Assembly (NCBI RefSeq): GCF_000203795.2
Contig: NW_006281104.1
Location: forward strand, 309,993 to 373,992
Length of the DNA: 64,000 nt
Origin: Batrachochytrium dendrobatidis JAM81
Lineage: Eukaryota; Chytridiomycota; Chytridiomycetes; Rhizophydiales
Direction: 5' to 3'
The position numbers and the translations under genes are program-made. The notes beneath the pieces were generated by a model, which saw nothing but the letters and a program-made list of their open reading frames with translations, was not told the origin of the DNA and did no database searches. Shown here in pieces: positions 23,342 to 33,773 of this stretch. Position 1 is the first letter of the stretch; each line of letters begins with the position of its first letter.

Positions 23342-25522
23342 TCACTGATGTGCCTTTTTAACTGGCTTTGTTGGTGACGTCGAGTCTGCGTTGTTCTTTC
23401 GTTTGCCAGCACTCTGAGAAAATTCCTGTAAATAGTTCCGATTAATTTAGGAATTGATCTAGATAGTTTGATAAACGATGCGTTCAGGGAAAGTAGTAAA
23501 TGCAAAGGTAAAGTGGAATATGGCATCGAGTTGGAATAAAGAAAGTATCAATCAACATGATCAAGTTGTTGCTATCAATTCATCAAAATCTGAAACCATG
23601 AAAAAAGTATTCAGATTTACCTTTTCAAAGTAGGCTTTGGAGCCGATGGGATCGGCTTTCATCGAGTGAGATCCTTTTTTCCATCCAACGGGGCAAACTA
23701 ATCACCATCATAGTATCTCTTATTAAAACCTTGTGATTGAGAGCAAATCAAAAGCATGCCAAAACTCACCATCTCCATGCTTTTCATGGAACTGGAGAGC
23801 ATCAATCAAACGGAGAACTTCATCGACACTGCGACCAATAGGAAGATCGTTGATTTGCACAACACGCACAATCTGATGTGGATCAATGATGAATGTACCT
23901 GTTGGAATTCAATTGATATACATGTCAGTATGAGATTTAAAAAACTGATGGATTGACCAGAAAAACTATTCAAATGTGCAGCCATGTTAATAAAAACTCA
24001 TACCACGAAGAGCAACACCAGCATCAGATCCACTTTCAACCAAAACACCGTAATCGCGGGAAATAGTCTTGGTGATATCAGCAATAATGGGAATCTTCAT
24101 ATCGCCAAGGCCGCCTTCTAAACGGGGTTGCTTGGTCCATGCAAGATGAGAAAATTGAGAGTCGACAGAAGCAGCAACAACCTATTCAATTTAAACAAAC
24201 CCACTCATGTTAATATCGGTCATAAAGCAATCAACAATCAAAACTAGTACATACCTCAACACCAATCTTTTTAAACTCTTCAATGCGATCACTAGAGCAA
24301 ATACATTCAATGTTGAATAGTTCAAGGGTTACTACACCCCTATAATGCATATTTGAAATGGGTGTACAACTGCATCAACATGAATTGATTCATCACTCTA
24401 CAAACCTGAAAGCAATGATTTCCGTCGGACACACAAATGTGACTAGGTATGATTATAAAAAACAATCATTATATTTGACCACAAATTGGAATTAGCAACC
24501 ACACTATACACATCTTAACTAGTGAGTTTTAACCACACTTGTCAAGGAAATTACAGCCGTATTCACGCAAAATATAATATTAAATAAGAATGTCAAACAG
24601 CCAATCTGATGGAATGGATGCCAAATTTACTGAACAGTATTGTATTTTTTGGTCTTTGTGCTCATTGTTGTATGGATCAACTAGGTGAATGCTCACATCA
24701 CAGTTTTAGTCAATCCTACGTGTTCAATATCCAACTCTCCTTTCCTCCAAACATTGAGTGAATGACAAGGAAACAACAGTTGCATTGCTGGGATGTGCAA
24801 TCTCTTGAACTAGAACGCGAACGTATCTGATATTAGAGTACAATAAGGGTTTGTACAGTTGGACAAGATCAGAGCAAATTCGAGATTCAAACTTGATGTT
24901 TGTAAAGTGTATGATTGCCAAATGATCAAAAAGGGGATTCAAAACCAAGTTTGATTTTGCGATATCAAGAATGGATTTGTGTTTGGAGCAAAGTTGAAGA
25001 AGCAGTCGAGTCAATTGTAATAGGAATACGTAATCATTATATATTCCAAAGACAATCATTGCAAGATAAATACAAGTGTTTCATTTTGCATGAATACAAT
25101 CAACTGCTTAAACATCCATGTATTTGTCCGCTTCATGTAGCATGCAAAAAAAGCAGGTTCCAACTCCAATTTTTCCATTCGAAAAACTCATCAAGGAATG
25201 CCATAGATCATGACGATTATCAAGCCATTACAACTCAACACACTTACAGTCAAGAGGATAGAAGAATAAAACAAGGTATTTTCCCTTGTACTGATCGAGA
25301 GTGACTTCTTTGAATGCACCATTGACAACAGCCTGGGCAGTGAAAAAAGGAGCTTTTTGTTGAACCGTTGCAACTATATTTACATGATGAATTGGTAAAG
25401 TATTTAATTAATATTCAACATCTATGCGTTGATAGCAATGGATCCCTGACACCACTTGAATGTAAATGGCAAGATTCAAATAGAATCCAGGAAATGACAA
25501 ACAACAAGTAGATAATACCCAT
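23342..25522 (-). CDS. 2-Cys peroxiredoxin (219 aa, 8 exons)
   Basis: Exons 25522-25519, 25373-25248, 24442-24406, 24291-24255, 24181-24004, 23898-23770, 23697-23621 and 23413-23342 join to exactly 220 codons. The protein starts [12 protein letters not shown]. The peroxidatic Cys lies in FVCPTEI and the resolving Cys in VCPVGW. The rest follows the AhpC/TSA family closely ([48 protein letters not shown]). The C-terminus carries a Lys-rich extension ([11 protein letters not shown]...) beyond the usual YF motif (AYFEK). It reduces hydrogen peroxide using thioredoxin. The second intron, 24443-25247 (805 nt), is far longer than the others and holds an open frame and a copy of the 45-bp dispersed element. 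An open frame continues upstream of the ATG to 25885, so the start could be further 5'. Confidence 0.88.
24551..24597 (-). repeat. Dispersed 45-bp element, copy C, inside a peroxiredoxin intron
   Basis: On the minus strand it reads TTTGACATTCTTATTTAAT, then a TTTTGCGTGAATACGGCTGT-like end. It matches the copy at 28596-28642 at about nine positions in ten and sits inside the oversized second intron of the peroxiredoxin gene. Confidence 0.65.
24724..25059 (-). CDS. Hypothetical ORF nested in a peroxiredoxin intron (111 aa)
   Basis: ATG-initiated open frame on the same strand as the host gene, wholly inside its 805-nt intron. The product is Leu/Ile-rich ([30 protein letters not shown]) with five Cys, and no motif is recognised. 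It could be a remnant of an inserted element, a small gene, or chance. Confidence 0.25.
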   Translation of the reverse strand: MIVFGIYNDYVFLLQLTRLLLQLCSKHKSILDIAKSNLVLNPLFDHLAIIHFTNIKFESRICSDLVQLYKPLLYSNIRYVRVLVQEIAHPSNATVVSLSFTQCLEERRVGY

Positions 25523-25885
25523 CGTGGCAGAGCAAGAGTCGATATGAAAGGATGCGGTGTTGAGAGGAAGATTTGCGATTTTTGGATTTCGAGTTGCGAA
25601 TGGCAGACACAAGTCATGAGCCACGTGGTCCTGACTGCATGCTAGACGCGAAGTCGACTCTGGAGATTGGCTCAACTTGGATGGAAAGTTAGATCTCAGG
25701 TTGGTTTCCAAGGCTGGGAGTGCCAGTTGTGAATCATTGGATAAAACATCAACCTGTTCGTATCGTATACTTTTCTTTCTGGTATCCATGGCTCCATGCT
25801 GTTTTACTCTATACACCACAGGTGGCTTGGGATTGAACGTTTGGCTGCTGCTCTTGTGTTGCTGTGTTGAAGCAGTACTTCCCAT
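25523..25885 (-). CDS. Possible N-terminal extension of the peroxiredoxin, or a small separate ORF (121 codons)
   Basis: A minus-strand frame opens at ATG 25885 and stays open, in the same frame, through the peroxiredoxin ATG at 25522. A longer form of about 340 aa is therefore possible. The start MGSTAST would fit an N-myristoylation signal. The remainder is polar and shows no known domain. The frame runs on to 25415 if the intron is not removed. Transcript ends are needed to decide whether it is translated. Confidence 0.35.
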
Positions 25886-26447
25886 TAGTCAATTCCAATT
25901 TAAATATATATATATTTGGATTTAGCTATCTTCAAGGTATAGTCAGCCCACTATTATCTTTGAATAGTCTTGTCAAATCTGCGTAATGGTTGGTAATAAA
26001 TGTGCTGGTAAGATGCAATGCCAAACCAATATCTCTGACTGAAAATACCTATATATTGATATGTTCTTTATTGGAAAAGTTTAATTTTTAAACTTGGTTC
26101 GTAAGCCATTATTCAACATCGTATAATGACTGGCATAAGCTTTCAGATTGCTTTGCATAGGAAGCAGTGGGGAATTGCTTTATAGCCATTGTTGAACAAT
26201 TATCCACATGATACTGTCTAGATGCCATCGGTTTCCAATCAGGCATGCATAACCAAAGCAATTAGACAAGTTTGTGTAGAATGGATTCGGCTCAATCCTT
26301 TTGGATGTCATGCTGGATCTGTCAAAAGGGTCGAGTCTTTAAAAAGCAAATGAAACGTATGAACTAGAAAGGATTGAAGGGACTGAAAGGACTCAAAGAA
26401 TCAAAGCAGTTGCATCACCATCTCAGCCAACCAATCCAAATAGAATC
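25886..26447. other. Intergenic promoter region between peroxiredoxin and AARSD1-like genes
   Basis: Divergent promoters. A plus-strand 43-codon frame at 26222-26353 ends 94 nt before the AARSD1-like ATG and could be an upstream ORF. Nothing else was recognised. Confidence 0.4.
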
Positions 26448-27859
26448 ATGTCTGTCACTGCTGCTATTAGCACTCGTGCCTATATTGGTTCACTCCTCTG
26501 TCAAAGAGACTCCTTTGCACGCACTATTCAGACTGTCGTCATCTCCTGTGTTGAATCGTCAGTTTCTGGCTCTACTGATGCTGTTCATTCCAAACCAAAG
26601 ATGTTTGAAGTGGTATTGGCTGATACTGGTTCGTTGGCATCAATTCGGCTGGCTAGATGCCTGTTTGGGTTTTATCTGATAGTTGTTTATTGCTAATTAA
26701 AATAGTCATCTTTCCAACTGGTGGTGGTCAACCCAACGACCTTGGTAAAATCAATGGAATTCCAATTGTTGATGCTCGAAGGGTCGGACTGGACTGTGTT
26801 CATATCCTCAACAATCCTGTCGAAAAAGACCAGGTTGTTCAGGTTGATTTAGACTGGGATCGTCGCTTCGATCACATGCAGCAGGTACTTGCACTAACGC
26901 TATATTCATTATGCTCAAACCTAGCTAGATTTATTTTATACTCACTGCAAATTGTATCGGGATACAATGCACATTGCATTCTAGCACTCTGCCCAACATC
27001 TTCTCTCAGCGATTGCACAGAAAGAGTTTGACATGAAAACTGTTGGATGGAGTTTAGGAAAAGCGGTCTGTTACATTGAAGTCACAGCTGAGCCTAAACA
27101 GCATGTACTGGATGCGCTTGAACAACAAGTCAACGCATACATTCGCAAACGGATCGCAGTGTCTGTTGTTGAGCATGACATGAATGAACATGATATGCCC
27201 AAAAAACTTCCCAGCGATCTGGATGGTGCTGTGGTACGATGTATTACTTTTGATGGATTGGATAATAATACGCAAGTGTCATTGCCTTGATTCGTGTTCT
27301 GATCATGACTGTCTGAAATAGAAATCAATTACACGGCTTAATGCTGATATAAATATCCTGCTTATAAACACTATAGATGCTGTGGAACCCATGTGGAAAA
27401 CTCGGCAGACATTCAGTGCTGTAAGCTGTTGCATACTGAGCGTGTACGTGGTGGAAATACTCGTGTGTTTTTTGTTGCTGGCAATAGGGTTTTCCAATCC
27501 TACCAATCTACCTTTTTACGTAACCGCAAGCTCACTGACCTTTTAAGTACAGGTAAATTGCTCAAAAGTTATTTTACTAGTACAAACTTTTCATTGAACT
27601 GCGTTTTACAATGCAAACATATGCTAACTGACACGAGCTTTAAACGTTTGCTTTTCAATCTATTCTATTCTATCGTGCTCAACAATTATGTTTAGGTCCG
27701 GAAAACTTTGTTGAGCGTGTGGAAGGACTCAAGAAAAACATCAAGGAGTTGATAAAGACAAATAAGAAACAGTCCAAAGAAATTGCCGCACTTGAAAAGT
27801 TGAAGCTAGGCGATTTAGGGACTACTGCCAACGCTAGTCAATCGATTGCAAAACAGTAA
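26448..27859 (+). CDS. Alanyl-tRNA editing protein, AARSD1/AlaX-like (328 aa, 5 exons)
   Basis: Exons 26448-26628, 26706-26884, 26985-27271, 27377-27552 and 27696-27859 join to exactly 329 codons. Family motifs are clear: CQRDSFAR at the start, DTVIFPTGGGQPND, the zinc-binding HMQQHSAQHLL created by the second splice, and CCGTHVENSADIQ created by the third. The zinc ligands are the two His of HxxxH plus the Cys and His of CCGTH. The enzyme hydrolyses Ser mischarged on tRNA-Ala in trans. The third intron (27272-27376) starts with GCAAGT, so it is a GC-AG intron. The protein ends with a short Lys-rich helix and lacks the longer C-terminal domain of animal AARSD1. Confidence 0.9.
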
Positions 27860-28260
27860 ACAAAGCAATGCAATGTTTGATTATATTCTTGGTTACAAAA
27901 GATATGCATGCTTTATAAAAACAAAATGACTCCATAATCAGTTAGCACAAGCAATAAACTAACACTTGATCTCAACAATGTAACGAGCAACCCATACTGA
28001 TTTATTTTTAGCAGGTGTTGAAATAAAGTCGGACTTTAAAAACATTACAATATATAATTACAAGTATGCATTATACAATTGTTAAAACCTCATAACAATC
28101 GAGCCCAATATCTAATGATTGCACTATTAATGTGTCAAAAAAGGATAAAAGACACGTTTAAAACTATAGTTTGATTATGTATCATACGATGAACGTTGTG
28201 CCAATCGAATTGAAAGTGTCCATGTGTACTACAAAAGGAATATTCTGGAAATACAGATAT

Positions 28261-28523
28261 TGTATTGATCTTGCAGTGATTGTCTTGGAATAAATAATGG
28301 TTAAATATTCATTGTTTTATTGAATTTCTGTTGTATCCTAATATCAGATACGTTTTACTCGAGAACATCTCAGAAATGCAACTATACATGTCAATCGCTT
28401 AATGCCATAATGTTTGTTTGAAAAAAAGAAAAGCTAGAGATTCAACAAGTGTTGAGGATATGGAATGTGATGCAAACATTCGCTCTGTATTTTTGTACAA
28501 GAATGAACAAAGAGTTCAATAAA
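28261..28523 (+). repeat. Dispersed 263-bp repeat, copy 1
   Basis: About 95% identical, in the same orientation, to 33409-33671. Both copies start TGTATTGATCTTGCAG and end AGAGTTCAATAAA, with the flanks unrelated. The inner part has no long ORF. It resembles a short non-autonomous mobile element or a duplicated gene tail; no terminal inverted repeat or target-site duplication is obvious. Confidence 0.8.
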
Positions 28524-28595
28524 CCAAGAGTTTCAATGGCACATTGCTGCACAGTAAGATTGGCACCAATCAAACATGACTGTTTATCATGTATT

Positions 28596-28642
28596 TTGGC
28601 ACCCTTATTTAATGTTTTATTTTACGTGAATACGGCTATAAA
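28596..28642 (+). repeat. Dispersed 45-bp element, copy A, abutting the Fes1 start codon
   Basis: This copy ends three bases before the Fes1 ATG at 28646. It shares TTATTTTACGTGAATACGGC with the minus-strand copy at 24551-24597 apart from single-base changes. It may supply the core promoter or leader of Fes1. Confidence 0.65.
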
Positions 28643-28645
28643 TAC

Positions 28646-30095
28646 ATGACTGGACAACGTAATATCACCCAAGCTGAGCTACTGCAATGGTCAGTAATCA
28701 ATTCTACTACTGAAACCGAAGATGCTCCTGCTACATCAAACCAGAATGCTCCTGCTCGTACTGAACCCATCGTATGTATGCTTGTTTCATATGATTCGGC
28801 AACTGGATTTTAATCCATGTTTTTTGGCATTCTTTGCATTAACTTGTTGTATGATTGAACACTGCTATAATCATTTGTTGCGGTTTAGGATTCCAAATGG
28901 ATTGACTTGATTCTAGGAAAGGGGGACGCTGTGCGTATGAAGGGTAAATTGGAATACTTTATGGTTGGCATGGCAGTAATTGAAAGTCTACTAGTAAACA
29001 GCTCAATTGATCAAATGTAATGCATCATGTATTGATTGATTTAGAGTGTGTCGAGGCTGCTCTGGATGAAAGCAGAACTGAACAAGTCCGAGTTCTCGCC
29101 TGCGATGAATTGGAGCTGGTAGGTGTCTTGAATGCTAATACGAATCCTATCATGTTGAAAACACAGTTTCAATCTATATGGCCTTTATATTAATGCACTC
29201 GATATAATATTTATGCAGTTGGTAGAATCTCTAGATAATGCAAACGGTGAGTTGAACCATTTCAACATGAATTGGATTTATAACAGTTTCTGACCATTTC
29301 ATGACTGGACAACAGATTTGAAATCACTCAAGTTATGGCAGCCCATCATTAGTCTTCTTTCATCAGATTTGGCTCAGTTGCGCATGTATGGGGCGTGGGT
29401 ATTGGGCACAGCGGTTCAAAACAATCCCAAATCTCAAAAGGATTTCATGGATGCCGGAGGCATCGCTCCTATTCTCAATCTATTGGAAACAGATAAAGAT
29501 GACACTGTCCGCACCAAAGCATTCTACTGTATATCGGGTATGTACATCGACTTTTCTGTCTAACCATGAAACTCGCCTTTGGAATTGAATATTAACGTTT
29601 GTAATCTGTCTTGAATGTCTTGCTTTAGGAGCCATTAAACACAATAAGCAGGTGTTCGAGGCATTCTATGCACGTAACGGATTTAAAGCAGTCTTGACAA
29701 CATTACAAAATGCAGACATGAGTCTCTTGCGCCGTGCAGTATTTTTTTGGCGTGCATTGCTTCTTGATCATGGTGGTGACGAAACACACGCAGACACGAC
29801 CGTATCTGACTTGACTGCTGCTGCTATCAGCGAGTTTGCTGTTATTAGCATGGTCATTCAGATGATTGAAAGTGGAGATTTGGATTTAATTGAAAAATGT
29901 CTGCAGCTATTAGAAACAGTGCTGACGGTGTGTCCTACAAGTGCAGATGCAGACTCATTGCATGCTATAAAAGGAAAATTTTATTCCTTGACTGAACAAA
30001 GACTAGCCGAGTTGGAAAAAGACAAAGAAGATGTTGGCGAAGCAAGACTGCTACTCCAGAAATTGGCATGTACCGCATCGTCTCTAATACAATAA
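28646..30095 (+). CDS. FES1: Hsp70 nucleotide exchange factor Fes1/HspBP1 (323 aa, 6 exons)
   Basis: Exons 28646-28771, 28889-28943, 29045-29118, 29219-29246, 29316-29537 and 29629-30095 join to exactly 324 codons. The N-terminus ELLQWSVINS is the family signature. It is followed by armadillo repeats: LWQPIISLLSSDLAQLRMYGAWVLGTAVQNN, AGGIAPILNLLE, and NGFKAVLTTLQ with LLRRAVFFWRALL. Fes1 opens the Hsp70 nucleotide-binding domain to release ADP and helps degrade misfolded proteins. The length fits the family. Its 3' end is convergent with Sec2, 83 nt away. The start codon lies directly behind the 45-bp dispersed element. Confidence 0.92.
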
Positions 30096-30178
30096 AAGTA
30101 GTTTTAAAGTGATCAATAGTGTTTAGAATGTGTCTGCTGTCTTGTTTATTTTGTAAAAACATAAGCACCAATAAGTGA

Positions 30179-32638
30179 TTATTGGATTTCAGGGGAAGAT
30201 ACAGATGTTGACCGCTGTGGAAAAGAAGGTCGTGGTGACGTGGGAATGGCAGAAGCAGGAATGGCGACAGAAGCAGAATCTGTAGATTCAACCAAAGACT
30301 GAGTGTGAGATGCTGCACCGGGTGACGAACGACCAAGTGGTGCTGAAGACTGTCCAGCAATCGTATCTTGCTTAGAAATGCGATCAAGTCGCTCCTGAAG
30401 AATACCAAGTGGCATGGTTTCTGACAAAGTGCTATTTAATTCAAGTGATTCAACACCACGCTCTGGTATTGATGGTGGATAGGATGGAGCATCGCTGAGA
30501 AATGATTGTACATTGACGGCAAGAGCACTGTTGGGTCGTACGGCTTTGATGCTTTTAAATATTTCGTGCCTGTTGGCACATTGAGCTACTCCGATTCGAG
30601 CGTAAAACATGGAACTCTTGAGTACAAGCACTTCCATGTACAAGTCTTTTGAGGCTCGAGTGGTGTAAAGTCCTTGTCGTACATCACGCACAAAGTTATA
30701 AAAGTCGCATACAGCTACCAAACGATCGCGACAGTTGAGGCAGATTGGGAACCAAGTATCCTCGGACACATCAGAAATGCGAAAATGGTAGCGATACTCT
30801 TCATCCTTTCCGCATGTAGAGCAACCAGATGGGCCGCCGCCTGACCCGGAATTGTCACTGGATCCCATACTGCCCAAGTTGGCATTGGACAATGCATGGG
30901 TTAGTCGCTCAAGTACTGTTTTGTTGAATACACCTTGAGTTGGGGTTTGCGTTTGTAACCCACTTTTTCCAGACTTGGTATTAGTGGAGTCTGAAGACTT
31001 GGCAGCAGAGTTTACCTTTTCTGCAGCAATTTGTGCCTGTTTTTTGTCTCTAGATTTTAGTTCATCCACTTGTGTACTTTTCATCTGCTCGATAAAGCAA
31101 GTATGAGCAATGATTGCATCAATAAACTTTTTTGTGGATGTTCGAGGATTTCCGCCAAACCGAAGACACGGTGTCACATCATCTTCTAGTACATTACGCA
31201 TAAATGTTAGTGTGTGCAGTTTATTGGCCTTGGCCTTGGTAGCCAGTTGCAGAAACTCTTCAAAATGACCAAATAGTAATGGGTTGATGAGCTGATCCTG
31301 TGCATTTCCGGCGTAATCTGTTTGTACTCTCAAATTTGCAGGCAGTTGATTAGCTCTAGATAGAGCAGGAGCGTCCAGTCTACTTGTAGTCGAGTCGTCC
31401 AATTTAGCAGATTGTAGCAAGTGAGAATTTGTAGCAGAATTAGCCATCATGCGAACATGTGTTTCTGTAGCTATTCGCAATCTTTCTTGCTCCGCTTGCA
31501 CTTCTGCCATGCGAATACGAAGCTCCCTTAGTTGTGCTTGTTCCACCTGCAACCTAACTTTAGTTTCGCCCAATTCCGCAGCCATGGACTGTTCCCGTAC
31601 CTGCACTTCGTGTCTCTGTCTTGCTTCATTTGCAACCATACTATTTGCTTCTTCAAACAGCGACTTTGTGAGTTCTTCTAATTCATCCTGCACGGTTTCT
31701 TTAGAATGTTGCAATTCGGCTCTTTTTTCAATCTCATCAATTAGCTTTTCTCCAAGAGTTTCCAAATCCCGTTTGATTTGAGTCAATTCATATTGCTTAT
31801 ACTCGAGCATCTCTTCCAACTTTTCCGACTTTGCACGCAGTCTTCCCATTTCAATGGTGGATTCATCTTGACGAGTGTTGGCGGTATCGAGTTTTTTACG
31901 ATAATCTTCAGCTTGTGCTTCGGCAATGATTTTCTCATCAACTATGCGAATGACCGACCCGATGCCACCGCCACATTTGCTGCAGCGACGAGGGTCAGAG
32001 CCAAGAATATATCCACATGGACATTGAGGATCATTGCCAGGTAATGGATGCTGAGAAATAGCCAAAGCATCAGTACTGGGAGTTGCAGAAGAGAGAGTGC
32101 TAGTAGCATTTCCAGTACTCAATGGAGATATGGACAAGCCTGAAGGCAGTTTAGAGAAAAGACCAGTAGAAAAGAATCCACCACTCGTTGGCGACTTTTC
32201 AGTCTTTGTAGGATTATTAGTTGAGCTAGGAAGACGAGACATACCAGACGCATTAGAAGGAATAGATTCAGTAGTTGTAGTAGAATGAAAAGTCAATGCA
32301 GCAGTATAGCCAAGACTGTCTTGTCTTGGATTGGTAATCAAGGATGGTTGCTGTAAAGTGTTTGCTGATTGAGTCGATGAGTCCAACGAGTCTTTGCCAG
32401 TTTTTGAGGGATTGACAGCAGCATTACAGGTTTCCGAGTAATAAGCATCGGGATGAATAGCTGAAGGAGAGAGTGGAGAAGTGATGGCCAAAGCAGTTGC
32501 ATGTTTGGAAGAAACAGCATTCAACCGATGCTTCAAAGCAGCCAAGCGAGCAGATGCATCGTCTGAAGCCAATACAGGAGAAGTCAATTCATTCCCATTA
32601 GGAGACGATGCATTGGATGGCAGCAGAGAATCTGACAT
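30179..32638 (-). CDS. Sec2/Rabin-type Rab guanine nucleotide exchange factor (819 aa, single exon)
   Basis: A Ser/Thr-rich N-terminal region is followed by a zinc-ribbon-like CPCGYILGSDPRRCSKCGG (about 200-220). A long coiled coil follows (about 235-390). It contains the Sec2 signature QDELEELTKSLFEEANSMVA, the helical pair that opens Sec4/Rab8. The C-terminal part has the Sec2/Rabin conserved block THTLTF-like LHTLTFMRNVLEDDVTPCL, a Cys pair (CSTCGKDEEYRYHFRI) and CLNCRDRLVAVCDFYNFVRDVRQGLY. A disordered tail ends the protein. It activates the Rab that drives secretory vesicles to the exocyst, and in zoosporic fungi a role in cilium building is plausible by analogy with Rabin8. It has no introns, unlike most neighbours. 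Confidence 0.9.
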   Translation of the reverse strand: MSDSLLPSNASSPNGNELTSPVLASDDASARLAALKHRLNAVSSKHATALAITSPLSPSAIHPDAYYSETCNAAVNPSKTGKDSLDSSTQSANTLQQPSLITNPRQDSLGYTAALTFHSTTTTESIPSNASGMSRLPSSTNNPTKTEKSPTSGGFFSTGLFSKLPSGLSISPLSTGNATSTLSSATPSTDALAISQHPLPGNDPQCPCGYILGSDPRRCSKCGGGIGSVIRIVDEKIIAEAQAEDYRKKLDTANTRQDESTIEMGRLRAKSEKLEEMLEYKQYELTQIKRDLETLGEKLIDEIEKRAELQHSKETVQDELEELTKSLFEEANSMVANEARQRHEVQVREQSMAAELGETKVRLQVEQAQLRELRIRMAEVQAEQERLRIATETHVRMMANSATNSHLLQSAKLDDSTTSRLDAPALSRANQLPANLRVQTDYAGNAQDQLINPLLFGHFEEFLQLATKAKANKLHTLTFMRNVLEDDVTPCLRFGGNPRTSTKKFIDAIIAHTCFIEQMKSTQVDELKSRDKKQAQIAAEKVNSAAKSSDSTNTKSGKSGLQTQTPTQGVFNKTVLERLTHALSNANLGSMGSSDNSGSGGGPSGCSTCGKDEEYRYHFRISDVSEDTWFPICLNCRDRLVAVCDFYNFVRDVRQGLYTTRASKDLYMEVLVLKSSMFYARIGVAQCANRHEIFKSIKAVRPNSALAVNVQSFLSDAPSYPPSIPERGVESLELNSTLSETMPLGILQERLDRISKQDTIAGQSSAPLGRSSPGAASHTQSLVESTDSASVAIPASAIPTSPRPSFPQRSTSVSSPEIQ

Positions 32639-32685
32639 TCGCAGTTGTCGATTTGAATGTCAAGTCGATTTGATTTTTATTGCAA
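32639..32685. promoter_or_regulatory. Very short (47-bp) divergent spacer between Sec2 and a 199-aa protein gene
   Basis: The two ATGs (32638 on the minus strand, 32686 on the plus strand) are only 47 bp apart, so both promoters must overlap the opposite gene's 5' leader or coding region. If the plus-strand start is correct, this is the shortest divergent spacer in the window. Confidence 0.45.
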
Positions 32686-33404
32686 ATGACAAAACTGCAA
32701 GATGTTGCTGATGCTGCAGTCTCGATCAACTCTCATTACTTTAATCTATCCAATGCTGTCATCAGTGACACCACGTTGAGTGACGTTGTTCACATTCACT
32801 CCGAATTGTTAAAGGTTGTTTGGTCATGTCAAGACTACATTGACTTTATCTAACCTCGTTGACTAGATAACATCTGAATACAGGTCAGTTCATGCCGATA
32901 CTCTGGCATGGGAGTCGACTGTTCTTTTCAACCAACATTCTCAGTTACTGGACCAACTCATTCATTCACTTGATACTCTTCTACAGTCCAGTCTGAATGA
33001 CTCCCAGCTCTTGAACATATCTCCACTCGCAGAGTTGGTTTCGAATCTATCCAAACAATCTCGACTTGTTCCATTTCAAAAGTCTATCTTGCCGTAAGTT
33101 TCATCAAAAACTATTCTCACGATTGGCCTTGTTAGTTTCTGACTCAAAACTACTATATAGACAATTCAAAAAGGCTTTACAGGATCTTGTATGGATGGTC
33201 GAGGCATGGACATCTGACTCGCAAGATAGATTCAATGACGCACAGCAACTACAGTTGGTGGGATCTTATGCGAGGCAAGTCAAAGTCATGGACAAGCTAA
33301 AGCAGACTTTGTCTGATTTGCAAGCGTATCGAAGTTTGATTGCTCCCCACTTGAATAGTTTAGACTCTCTTGGTGATTCACAGCCATATTCACATAAAAT
33401 GTAA
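32686..33404 (+). CDS. Hypothetical helical protein (199 aa, 3 exons)
   Basis: Exons 32686-32814, 32867-33093 and 33161-33404 join to exactly 200 codons. The first donor is a weak GTTGTT; the first intron has a good branch point (TCTAACC). The product is almost all alpha-helical with heptad-like Leu spacing (VHIHSELLKITSEY, HSQLLDQLIHSLDTLLQ, QVKVMDKLKQTLSDLQAY). It may be a coiled-coil subunit of a larger complex. I do not recognise the family. The end of the coding region abuts copy 2 of the 263-bp repeat. Confidence 0.65.
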
Positions 33405-33408
33405 CTTT

Positions 33409-33671
33409 TGTATTGATCTTGCAGGGATTGTCTTGGAATAAATAATGGTTAAATATTCATTGTTTTATTGAATCTCTGTTGTATCCTAATATCAGATACG
33501 TTTTACTTGAGAACATCTCAGAAATGCAACTATGCATGTCAATCGCTTAATGCCATAATGCTCGCTTTGAAAAAAAAGAAAAGCTAGAGATTCAACAAGT
33601 GTCGAGGATATGGAATGTGATGCAAACATTCGCTCTGTATTTTTATACAAGAATGAACAGAGTTCAATAAA
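33409..33671 (+). repeat. Dispersed 263-bp repeat, copy 2
   Basis: Direct-orientation partner of 28261-28523, about 95% identical over the full length with only single-base changes and small indels in A-runs. It begins five bases after the stop codon of the 199-aa protein, so it probably supplies that gene's 3' UTR. Confidence 0.8.
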
Positions 33672-33773
33672 AAACTGGATGCAATGTTTGGTATTTCTCT
33701 GATTTGTAAACAGTTTGTAATAAGCAATATCTATTCATTGCTCAAAATACAAGAATACTTGGATTGAATCTCG

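Larger units (their letters stand above)
27860..28645. other. Intergenic region holding two dispersed repeats
   Basis: Besides the 263-bp repeat (28261-28523) and the 45-bp element (28596-28642), described separately, no gene or RNA was recognised. Confidence 0.5.

Noticed and set aside
26222..26353. 43-codon ATG frame upstream of the AARSD1-like gene
   Set aside because: Could be an upstream ORF, but without transcript ends it cannot be told from chance; mentioned only in the spacer entry.
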